In this document: in pieces, positions 30,371 through 38,877 of the stretch | Position numbering within the stretch: the first letter of the stretch is position 1 | How the letters are laid out: each line of letters begins with the position of its first letter | NCBI GenBank assembly: GCA_947179325.1 | Contig: CAMXAU010000012.1 | Coordinates: 20,756 to 84,755 of the forward strand | Direction: 5' to 3' | Length of the DNA: 64,000 nt | DNA from: an uncultured Bacteroidales bacterium | Lineage (GTDB): Bacteria; Bacteroidota; Bacteroidia; Bacteroidales; UBA932 | Position numbers and translations under genes: made by a program | Notes under the pieces: model-generated | Seen by the model: the letters and a program-made list of their open reading frames with translations, nothing else | What the model was told of the DNA's origin: nothing | Database searches by the model: none

Positions 30371-30460
30371 GGAATATCTTTTGACTCATCCGGCATCAGC
30401 GCGCCTTGTCAGTCCGGCATGGTGCGTCTGATGGAGAAATCAATAAAAAAGAAATATATT

Positions 30461-32470
30461 ATGGCAAAGAAAAAAGGTACAACAGGAACAATCGGTGTGA
30501 CAACTGAAAACATTTTTCCGGTAATCAAGAAATTCCTATATTCCGACCATGAGATATTCCTCAGGGAACTGGTCGCGAATGCTGTTGATGCGACACAGAA
30601 GATGAAGGCGCTTGCCGCATCTGGAGAATTCAAGGGTGAGCTTGGAGAGCTTGCTGTGCGTATTGAACTTGATGAGAAGGAGAAGACCCTCAAGGTTATT
30701 GACAGCGGTATCGGTATGACAGAAGAGGAAGTGGACAGGTATATCAACCAGATTGCATTCTCTTCTGCAGGGGAGTTCCTTGAGAAATACAAGGATCAGC
30801 TCAGCAGCATAATCGGCCATTTCGGGCTTGGCTTCTATTCTGCGTTCATGGTCTCAAAGAAAGTCACCATAGAGACATTGTCATGGAAGGACGGGGCAAA
30901 GGCTGTGAAATGGTCTTGCGACGGCAGCCCTGAATATGAGATGGAAGAGTCCGGCAAGTCAGACAGGGGAACTGTGATAACGCTCTATATTGATGATGAA
31001 GAGGCTGAGTTTGCAGCGAAGGGGCGTATTCAGGGACTTCTCGAAAAATATTGCAAATTCATGCCTGTGCCTGTCATATTCGGCAAGGAGCAAGAGTGGA
31101 AGGACGGTAAATATGTTGATACGGACAAGGACAATGTTATCAACAAGGTGGAGCCGCTATGGTCAAAGAAGCCGTCTGAACTGAAGAGCGAGGACTATAT
31201 TGAGTTCTACAGGACGCTTTATCCTATGCAGGACGAGCCTCTTTTCCATATACATCTGAATGTGGATTATCCGTTCAACCTGACCGGTATTCTCTATTTC
31301 CCTAAGATAAAGGACAAGATGGAGATTTCACGCAACAAGATCCAGCTCTATTGCAACCAGATGTTCGTTACAGACAGCGTGGACAATATCGTGCCTGACT
31401 TCCTGACATTGCTGCACGGTGTGATTGATTCTCCGGATATTCCGCTTAATGTGTCCCGCAGCTATCTGCAGAGCGACGCAAATGTGAAGAAGATATCCGG
31501 ATATATCACCAAGAAGGTGGCTGACAGGCTTGAGGATATCTTCAAGAATGAACGCCAGGAACTTGAGGGGAAATGGGATAACCTGAAGATGTTCATCGAA
31601 TATGGTATGCTCAGCGATGAGAAGTTCTGTGACAGGGCAATGAAATTCTGCCTGCTCAAGAATACTGAGGGCAAGTATTTCAGCATTGATGACTACAGGA
31701 AGGCAATCGAGGGTGAGCAGACAGATAAGGACAAGAAGACTGTGTTCCTGTATGCGACAGATGTCGAGGCGCAGTATTCATATATCGAGGAGGCGAAAAA
31801 GAAGGGATATGATGTGCTCTGGCTGGACTGCCAGCTTGATTCGCATTTTGTGAACCTGCTTGAGATGAAGCTGGAGAATACTCGTTTCTGCCGTGTGGAC
31901 TCTGACAGTGTGGAGAACCTGATTCCGAAGGAGGAGAAGATAAGGCCTGAGCTTGCAGAGGAGGAGAAGACCGACCTTGACATTGTTTTCCAGTCGGTGC
32001 TTCCAAAGGAGAACCAGTACTATGTACAGGCGGACAACCTCGGTGAGAATGCGGCACCTATCCTGATTACCCAGTCTGAGTTTATGCGCAGGTACAGGGA
32101 AATGTCAGCTCTTGGCGGTGGAATGAATTTCTATGGCGAGATGCCTGCATCGTACAATATTACCGTGAATATGCAGAATCCGCTCGTAATGAAGGTTATG
32201 GCTGCCAAGGCAGAGGCGGTGAAGGCTGCGGAGAAAGTTGCAGATGCCGCATCTGATGCTACAGAGGAGCAGAAAAAGGCAGTAGAGGAGGCAAAGACAG
32301 CGGCCATGGATGCCCACAAGTCTGACCTCCAGGCTTTTGCTGCGAAAAATGAAATCCTCCACCAGATTACGGACCTTGCGCTTCTTGCGAATGGTATGCT
32401 GAAAGGCAAGGCACTGAGTGATTTCATCGCCCGCAGTGCAAAAGTTGTGGAGGATGCTTATCTGAAGTAG
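30461..32470 (+). CDS. htpG: Molecular chaperone HtpG (Hsp90); start 30461 preferred
   Basis: IFLRELVANAVDATQKM; IDSGIGMTEEEVDRYINQIAFSSAGEFLEKY; IIGHFGLGFYSAFMVSKKV; LNVSRSYLQSDANVKKIS. Confidence 0.96.
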   Translation: MAKKKGTTGTIGVTTENIFPVIKKFLYSDHEIFLRELVANAVDATQKMKALAASGEFKGELGELAVRIELDEKEKTLKVIDSGIGMTEEEVDRYINQIAFSSAGEFLEKYKDQLSSIIGHFGLGFYSAFMVSKKVTIETLSWKDGAKAVKWSCDGSPEYEMEESGKSDRGTVITLYIDDEEAEFAAKGRIQGLLEKYCKFMPVPVIFGKEQEWKDGKYVDTDKDNVINKVEPLWSKKPSELKSEDYIEFYRTLYPMQDEPLFHIHLNVDYPFNLTGILYFPKIKDKMEISRNKIQLYCNQMFVTDSVDNIVPDFLTLLHGVIDSPDIPLNVSRSYLQSDANVKKISGYITKKVADRLEDIFKNERQELEGKWDNLKMFIEYGMLSDEKFCDRAMKFCLLKNTEGKYFSIDDYRKAIEGEQTDKDKKTVFLYATDVEAQYSYIEEAKKKGYDVLWLDCQLDSHFVNLLEMKLENTRFCRVDSDSVENLIPKEEKIRPELAEEEKTDLDIVFQSVLPKENQYYVQADNLGENAAPILITQSEFMRRYREMSALGGGMNFYGEMPASYNITVNMQNPLVMKVMAAKAEAVKAAEKVADAASDATEEQKKAVEEAKTAAMDAHKSDLQAFAAKNEILHQITDLALLANGMLKGKALSDFIARSAKVVEDAYLK

Positions 32471-32497
32471 TTTTGCATTGACTTCCAACCGCTGGTG

Positions 32498-33544
32498 ATG
32501 AAGCTGAAGATATTCATTCTTGGCCTGGTGGCTGCATTTATTGCAGTGTCTTGTCATCCATTTGGCAGAAAACAGGAATTTTCCGTTTTCCAGTTGAATC
32601 TATGGCATGGCGGGACATGTGTCCCTGATGGCGGAAGGGTGGTGCTGGAGCTGCTGGATGAAATGGATGCAGATGTAGTCCTGTTGTGTGAAATCAAGGA
32701 CCCTGCATCATTTCTTCCTGCATTGATAGACAGCCTGGCCGGACGGGGCAAGGTCTATTATGGGGGCAGCAATGGCGTTTCTACCGGATTGTTGAGCAGA
32801 TTTCCTTTAGAGAATATAACGAAGTGCTGTATTGTGCCGGGCGACGAAAACAGAGCGATGCTGAAGGCTACGGCAGATGTCTATGGACATAAGGTGACAT
32901 TCTATTCCTGCCATCTGGACTACAGGCACTATGAATGCTATATGCCGAGAGGATATGACGGCACGTCATGGACAAAGATGGATGCCCCTGTAACTGATCC
33001 TGAAATGATACTTGCTGCCAACAGGATTTCATATCGGGATGAAAGTATCATGGCATTTGTCGAGGATGCATCAGCAGAGATTGCAAAGGGGCATCATGTC
33101 ATTCTGGGAGGGGATTTCAATGAACCGTCACATCTCGACTGGCAGGAAAACACGTCAGCTCTATGGGACCATAGGGGCTCTGTTGTGAACTGGGACTGCT
33201 CTCTCATTCTTCAGGAGCATGGATTCCAGGATGCCTACAGGGCTGTCTATCCGGACGCAGTCAGGAATCCTGGATTTACCTTTCCTGCAGGGAACAGGAA
33301 TGTGGATGTGAAGAAACTGGCATGGGCACCGGATGCAGATGAGCGTGACAGGATAGATTTCATCTACTTTAGCCCGTCACGTGACCTGGGGCTTAAGGGC
33401 ATTACTGTTGTCGGGCCGTCCGGAACAGTAATTAAAGGTGAGATTGTGGAAAATGAGTCAGATGACACTTTTTGCACTCCGGCAACAGTATGGCCGACAG
33501 ACCATAAAGGAAATATGGCGGTGTTCTGTGTCGGATTTCATTAA
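32498..33544 (+). CDS. Endonuclease/exonuclease/phosphatase (EEP) family lipoprotein
   Basis: Lipobox-like VAAFIAVSCHPF; FQLNLWHGG, VVLLCEIKDP, HVILGGDFNEPSHLDW, DRIDFIYFS, WPTDHKGNMAVF. Confidence 0.85.
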   Translation: MKLKIFILGLVAAFIAVSCHPFGRKQEFSVFQLNLWHGGTCVPDGGRVVLELLDEMDADVVLLCEIKDPASFLPALIDSLAGRGKVYYGGSNGVSTGLLSRFPLENITKCCIVPGDENRAMLKATADVYGHKVTFYSCHLDYRHYECYMPRGYDGTSWTKMDAPVTDPEMILAANRISYRDESIMAFVEDASAEIAKGHHVILGGDFNEPSHLDWQENTSALWDHRGSVVNWDCSLILQEHGFQDAYRAVYPDAVRNPGFTFPAGNRNVDVKKLAWAPDADERDRIDFIYFSPSRDLGLKGITVVGPSGTVIKGEIVENESDDTFCTPATVWPTDHKGNMAVFCVGFH

Positions 33545-33550
33545 AAATGT

Positions 33551-33558
33551 TATCTTTG
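33551..33558 (+). promoter_or_regulatory. -7 box TATCTTTG upstream of the zinc-ribbon/TM2 gene
   Basis: TAnnTTTG match; excludes the annotated ORF start at 33547 in favour of ATG 33580. Confidence 0.55.
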
Positions 33559-33579
33559 CTCAAACTTAATTCTATAATC

Positions 33580-34035
33580 ATGGCACTTATCAAATGCAAA
33601 GACTGCGGCATGGATATTTCTGATGCTGCAGCAGCTTGTCCTCATTGCGGGGCACCTGTATCCAGGGACACATTCTGTACATCTTGCGGGACATTGGTTC
33701 CGGACGGGGCATCTTTCTGTCCCGGCTGCGGAGCGAGTGTATCTTCGCGCGGCGCAAATGATGCGAGGACGGCAGTCCCTGCACCAAAGGTGGACCTTGA
33801 GGGAAAAGACCGTGTCACCACAGCGATCCTGGCTTTGCTCATAGGTGGCCTTGGTGTGCACTATTTCTATCTCGGTAAAGTAACGGGCGGTTTCCTTACG
33901 ATTCTGCTGACATTCTGTACGTGTGGAATGTGGGGGTTCATATTGCTGGTCCAGGCTATCCTTATGCTTACCATGAGTGATGCTGATTTTGCAGCCAAGT
34001 ACGTAAAGACAGACAAGACTTTCCCATTGTTTTAA
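33580..34035 (+). CDS. Double zinc-ribbon + TM2-domain membrane protein
   Basis: CKDCGMDISDAAAACPHCG and FCTSCGTLVPDGASFCPGCG, then TM2-like TTAILALLIGGLGVHYFYLGKVTGGFLTILLTFCTCGMWGFI. Confidence 0.88.
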   Translation: MALIKCKDCGMDISDAAAACPHCGAPVSRDTFCTSCGTLVPDGASFCPGCGASVSSRGANDARTAVPAPKVDLEGKDRVTTAILALLIGGLGVHYFYLGKVTGGFLTILLTFCTCGMWGFILLVQAILMLTMSDADFAAKYVKTDKTFPLF

Positions 34036-34048
34036 TATATAGAACATT

Positions 34049-34426
34049 ATGTATTGCAGAAATTGCGGCGCAGAAATGCCTGGGGAGGACAGGTTCTGTG
34101 CATCATGCGGACATGAGCAGCAGGTCGCAGCTGTGAAAAAGGCTTCCGGTATGGAGCACAGGCCTGAAAATTACCTTGTCCTTTCTATTATTGTAACTGT
34201 GCTCTGCTGCCTGCCTTTCGGTATTGCCGGACTGATCTATTCAACAAAGGTAGATTCCTGCTGGGATGCAGGCAATGCTGAGGGTGCCAGGCTATATTCA
34301 AGGAAGGCGAGGCAGTGGTCACTGTGGGGTATAGGTTTAGCTGCCGTCGGTATGCTTCTATATATAATTCTTGTCATATTTTTCATTACGGAATTGGATT
34401 CAGGAGGATTGGATTTCCTTGCCTGA
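34049..34426 (+). CDS. Zinc-ribbon + CD225/dispanin-like membrane protein
   Basis: YCRNCGAEMPGEDRFCASCGHEQ; PENYLVLSIIVTVLCCLPFGIAGLIYSTKVDSCWDAGNAEGARLYSRKARQWSLWGIG (CD225-like two-TM pattern). Confidence 0.82.
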   Translation: MYCRNCGAEMPGEDRFCASCGHEQQVAAVKKASGMEHRPENYLVLSIIVTVLCCLPFGIAGLIYSTKVDSCWDAGNAEGARLYSRKARQWSLWGIGLAAVGMLLYIILVIFFITELDSGGLDFLA

Positions 34427-34471
34427 TGATGCATCATTCCGTGAAAATACCTTTGCCTGTATTGGTTGATT

Positions 34472-34897
34472 ATGATTAACGGGTCAAGGCATCCTGTAAA
34501 GTTGCTTATACTGGCCGGTGCTATATTGCTTACAGCACTGGCCATCGTGATATATGCCCGGCTGGACCCGGCTGAAAGCATTTTCTTTCCAAGGTGTCCG
34601 TTTCATCTCCTGACCGGCCTATATTGCCCGGGTTGCGGATCGCAGCGCGCAATCCATCATCTTCTCAACGGGGATGTCCTCAAGGCCGTCAGCTATAATG
34701 CATTGGCAGTTGCCGCCATCCCGTATGTCCTGCTGTGGGCGATTCTGCGCATTATGCCGGAGCGTTGCCGTTATGCAGTTACTCTCCGAGAGCGTCTGTA
34801 TGGTGCCGGTGCGGCAAAGCTTATAACAGGCATTGTCCTGGTGTTCTGGATTCTACGCAATATTTTCCATTGCATCTCTCCCGGGCTGTGGCTATAG
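34472..34897 (+). CDS. DUF2752-like membrane protein (ATG 34472 preferred)
   Basis: FFPRCPFHLLTGLYCPGCGSQRAIHHLLNGDVLKAVSYNALAVAAIPYVLLW. Confidence 0.85.
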   Translation: MINGSRHPVKLLILAGAILLTALAIVIYARLDPAESIFFPRCPFHLLTGLYCPGCGSQRAIHHLLNGDVLKAVSYNALAVAAIPYVLLWAILRIMPERCRYAVTLRERLYGAGAAKLITGIVLVFWILRNIFHCISPGLWL

Positions 34898-34929
34898 ATG
34901 AAGAGTCTTCCGGCAGGCATCTGCATATG

Positions 34930-36789
34930 TCATTTCTTCCGGACAAGCACGATCCTGCTCTCGTATGCCTTGGAGACGGACTTTGCAAAATCCCTGTACA
35001 GAGGATATGATTCTTTGGGGAACTCTCCTTTGTTGAACCGTAGCGAATGCACTGTGGTTATGCGGTCTTCTGAACATGCCGTGAATGCCTCGAACCTTCC
35101 GAATGCTGATTCTATCAGGATGTCTTCAGGGACATATTCGACGGCAAATCTTTCCGGGATGTGTACGGTTACTGTGTCAATGATTCCGTATCCCTCTTCT
35201 ATGCACACAGGGTTGGTGCGCTCTGTCTTTTCGTAGGATATCCTGGTGCCTGACGGATTTGTCGGGATGAACATGCGGTCTCCTGAGACTTTCGCATAGG
35301 AAGGGACATCCATATTGAATGCTATCACTATTTCAGGGGCTTCGCTGCCGGGGAAGATTGAACCGAAATTGTCTGATACATCCTTGACTGTAACCTCATT
35401 GCACATGAATCTGTACCGTGAGACAAGCCGCTTCCTCTTCATCTCGGGCTTGAACTGGCCGAATCCGATATAGCTTTCTATGTTGTCTGCGCTGAGCCTT
35501 CTTTCAACTTCACATCTTGCCATGCCGTCGTCATGGATATACGCATTGAATTTTTCTGTTCGCATCCTGTCCCTTTCGTCATATTCCCTGACCCGGACCT
35601 TCCTGCCGCCTTCCGGGGTTACAAGCACGACCTCGTGTCCCGCGATTGAACTGTGGCGGTATCCCAGGGGATATGACGGATTTGTGCATTCTATCCACAG
35701 GGAATCGGATTCCATGGGTACGCATAGCATGGCATGGTCCATCTGCCCGAGTGAGGCATATCCGGGCAGGAGGTCCTTTTCACTGGTGTTCACAATAAGG
35801 TATTCTGACCTGATGCCTGCCGCATTGAGCATAGCCTGCATATAGTTGGACAGGGCTTTGCAGTCACCGAATCCGGACTTCATTACAGTGGATGCGGGGA
35901 AAGGCTTAAGGCCTCCTATCCCGAGCTGGATGCTTACATATCTTGTGGTCCTGCGCAGGTAGTCATAGATGATCCTTACTTTTTCATAGTCGGTTTCTGC
36001 GCCAGATGTCATTTCCCTGATGCTGCAGCAGAAATCCTCAGGGAGTGCCTTCGTGTCTTTCTGGAGGCTGTAGAGCCAGTCGCCAAGTTCCGCCCAGCTG
36101 GTCTGGGAGCCTTTTATCCCTCCCAATGAGAAATCTGCAGGGCATGAATATACATATGGAAGCAGGGTGCGGATGTCCGGCATCATGGATTCATATGTAA
36201 ATCCGTGGCAGTCTGATACTGTCCAGGAATATGTCGTCTTCTTCCCGTCCTGCCTGATGTCAGGCTCCGTTGCGGAACTGTATCTTACATCGGTCCCTTC
36301 CGGCATGGACAGGGTGCAGATGCCGGATTCCAGCCACACATTTGGCCTTGTGACTGGAAAGAATGTAGGGAAAGAGGCTACTCCGCGTCTGTATGTAGTC
36401 TTGTATCTGTATTCTACCTTATAGGGAGCTGCCAGTGACGGAGAGTAGGAGTATCTGAATGTGTCGTCCGCAAGCCCGGATGAAACTGCGACCTTTGTAA
36501 GGTCGGAAAGCTTGATTTTCCTGATGACCTTGCCTCCGGAAATGATTTCCCCGGAGAATGATGAGAGGTCACGGAAGGAGTCTGTGTAGATGACAAATCC
36601 ACCTGACTTGCATCCCTCTGCGCTCATGATAGACTTCCGTATGGTAGTGCTGCATGTCCCTGATTCCGGAGACGCCATTTCGAAATGTGTCTCATGCAGT
36701 TCTATGATTGCGTCCGGCATTACTGTCTGTGAGAATGCCTGGGCCATGGATATCGCTGCCATGGCCAGAATTGTGATTGCCTGTCTCAT
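34930..36789 (-). CDS. DUF3857 / transglutaminase-like protein (intact Cys/His)
   Basis: 619 aa. Signal peptide; GFGDCKALSNYMQAMLNAAGIRSEYLIV and MDHAMLCV..WIECTNP. Confidence 0.82.
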   Translation of the reverse strand: MRQAITILAMAAISMAQAFSQTVMPDAIIELHETHFEMASPESGTCSTTIRKSIMSAEGCKSGGFVIYTDSFRDLSSFSGEIISGGKVIRKIKLSDLTKVAVSSGLADDTFRYSYSPSLAAPYKVEYRYKTTYRRGVASFPTFFPVTRPNVWLESGICTLSMPEGTDVRYSSATEPDIRQDGKKTTYSWTVSDCHGFTYESMMPDIRTLLPYVYSCPADFSLGGIKGSQTSWAELGDWLYSLQKDTKALPEDFCCSIREMTSGAETDYEKVRIIYDYLRRTTRYVSIQLGIGGLKPFPASTVMKSGFGDCKALSNYMQAMLNAAGIRSEYLIVNTSEKDLLPGYASLGQMDHAMLCVPMESDSLWIECTNPSYPLGYRHSSIAGHEVVLVTPEGGRKVRVREYDERDRMRTEKFNAYIHDDGMARCEVERRLSADNIESYIGFGQFKPEMKRKRLVSRYRFMCNEVTVKDVSDNFGSIFPGSEAPEIVIAFNMDVPSYAKVSGDRMFIPTNPSGTRISYEKTERTNPVCIEEGYGIIDTVTVHIPERFAVEYVPEDILIESAFGRFEAFTACSEDRITTVHSLRFNKGEFPKESYPLYRDFAKSVSKAYESRIVLVRKK

Positions 36790-38781
36790 CTATTCTTCTG
36801 TCCTGGAAATTACAAGAACCTCGTTGTATACTTCACAGATGTTCTGCCAGAATTCCCTTATGGACTGGTAGTCCTCGACGGGACTTATCATCTCTGACAG
36901 CACGAAACTGAAGACGACATTGACAATCTGCCCGCTTACCTGGTGGGAGACAGTGCATGCGCTCTTGAGGCATGGAAGCCCAATTGATATCTTCTCCGGC
37001 AGATATTCGAGGCGGCAGTTCCCTGGCAGTTCAAGCTTGAAGACATAGTTTATCATCCTCCTGTAAGGGAATTCCACGGGGCATGTCCTTGTCAGAGGGC
37101 TGAAGTCCGAGTCTGAGTGGAATCTTGTGACGAACGGGCTTACATAGATGCGGCTGCCGGCGACGTCATTGTCCTTTTCAAATCTGTACATGGCAGAGCA
37201 GACCTTTGACGGATTGCCCGTATTCCCGAATTCATATTCCGCGATGTCCATGGAATTGGCATTTTCGAAATATGTGATGTAGTCGTCCCCGGAGCCTGCC
37301 TTGCTGACTGCCTGCTTGAATGCATAGCATTCCTCGCCGGTGTATTTCGCCGATATCTCCCCGGTCATCCTTCCGCTTTCTTCAAGCTTTGCACTCACGA
37401 CAATTCCTGTGACGTTCTTTATGAGGTTTGTCAGGTCGACCCATTCGCATGAGCCTGGAGCCCTGAGGATCCTCGCGCTGGAGACAAGCAGGTCTGGAGG
37501 GAGAATGTCCAGGTACAGGTCCCTGGAGCCGCAGTCAAGATAGAAGAATCTGCCGCCGGCGGTACCTATCCTGAGGATGTATGTGCTGTACGGGTTAAGC
37601 TCAGCCAGGCCCGGGATGAGTATGCCTTCGCTTCTCCTCTTTATCAGCACCGGCTCAACTGTGTAGCCGGCAGCCTTAAGGCATGAACCTGTAATCGCAT
37701 TCAAGTCTGCATTCGAGCCGGTCTGCTCCCTGTATACCTGTGAACTCTTCGCAGGATATAGCTTGTATTTACCGTTCCAGCTGATTTCCGAGCGGACAAG
37801 ATTGTGTATTGCCATTATCTTCTGCTCGTCATTGTCTTCCGAGTCCATTATCCTCCTGACTCCTTCAGGGAACAGACATTTCTCGTTCATGCGGGACATT
37901 ACAGAGGATTCGTAGAATTTCTTGTCTACATCTTCCCATTTCACGCTGAAGTGCTTGGTGAGCATGCCTGGAAAATCTATATAGCTTATGTCGTAGTCTA
38001 CACCGGACAGATACAGTGTGTAGCTGTAGGAATATGGCTCTTTCTTCATTGCAGGAAGCCCGGTGCCCTTGTATCTGTCAATGTTTGTCCGGTAGTCTAT
38101 GTATTGTGTGCCTGTGTGGAACTTATCTACCTCGGCATCAGAGGAATACTCTATCCTGGCATATCCGGACACCCTTTTGTTCACACCTACGTATTCCGGA
38201 ATGCGTACTTCGTGGCTGAACATGTTGACTGGTATTGTCCTCTGGAAGTATATCTTGTCGAAATCCCAGAAGACATATGAGGTGATTGTGTATTCGACAT
38301 CTATGACGGAGCCAGCCTTGACGTTTTCTGCCGAGAAGGATACTTTGCGGTAGTTGTCGGTCAGCTCTTCGTCGAAGATATATTTCTTTGACATCTTGGT
38401 CTTCACTATGTTTCCGTCCTCCATGTTGTATGTCACGGCATTTATGCCTCCTATGCTTTCCTCTGCTCCAAGCTTTGTGTGGTATATAAACTCGTAGTCT
38501 GCGTATGAGACACCTTCTTCCTTCAGTACCTTGATGCGCTCGTGGCGGTTGATTTTCAGATGGAGCCGTCCTTTCGGGTCAAAACCCATGGAGGTCCGTC
38601 CCACGTCAAGCAGGACTACAGCGGAGGCAGCCGTGTCCGGTTCATATGTCTTCATTTCGATTTCCGCAGGGGAGACCCGGTCAAATCTTGTGTTTACCTT
38701 TATCGGCTGTGCCGACATTGTAAACGATGCTGCAAGCAGTGCGGAGGCGATATAGAGCCTAAGGATGGAGAGGTGTGACAT
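36790..38781 (-). CDS. DUF3857 / transglutaminase-like protein (catalytic residues substituted)
   Basis: 663 aa. Same architecture; GSNADLNAITGSCLKAAGYTVEPVLI where the neighbour has GDCKAL. Confidence 0.8.
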   Translation of the reverse strand: MSHLSILRLYIASALLAASFTMSAQPIKVNTRFDRVSPAEIEMKTYEPDTAASAVVLLDVGRTSMGFDPKGRLHLKINRHERIKVLKEEGVSYADYEFIYHTKLGAEESIGGINAVTYNMEDGNIVKTKMSKKYIFDEELTDNYRKVSFSAENVKAGSVIDVEYTITSYVFWDFDKIYFQRTIPVNMFSHEVRIPEYVGVNKRVSGYARIEYSSDAEVDKFHTGTQYIDYRTNIDRYKGTGLPAMKKEPYSYSYTLYLSGVDYDISYIDFPGMLTKHFSVKWEDVDKKFYESSVMSRMNEKCLFPEGVRRIMDSEDNDEQKIMAIHNLVRSEISWNGKYKLYPAKSSQVYREQTGSNADLNAITGSCLKAAGYTVEPVLIKRRSEGILIPGLAELNPYSTYILRIGTAGGRFFYLDCGSRDLYLDILPPDLLVSSARILRAPGSCEWVDLTNLIKNVTGIVVSAKLEESGRMTGEISAKYTGEECYAFKQAVSKAGSGDDYITYFENANSMDIAEYEFGNTGNPSKVCSAMYRFEKDNDVAGSRIYVSPFVTRFHSDSDFSPLTRTCPVEFPYRRMINYVFKLELPGNCRLEYLPEKISIGLPCLKSACTVSHQVSGQIVNVVFSFVLSEMISPVEDYQSIREFWQNICEVYNEVLVISRTEE

Positions 38782-38852
38782 GACATTGTTTTTAAAAGAA
38801 TTCCAAATATATGAAATTTCAGATGATTAATGGCAACTTGATGGAAAATTCC

Positions 38853-38860
38853 TATATTTG
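38853..38860 (+). promoter_or_regulatory. -7 box TATATTTG of the GH3-GH92-GH2-DUF1573-GH29 operon
   Basis: TAnnTTTG match 17 bp before ATG 38878. Confidence 0.6.
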
Positions 38861-38877
38861 CATCTGTTTAACACATA

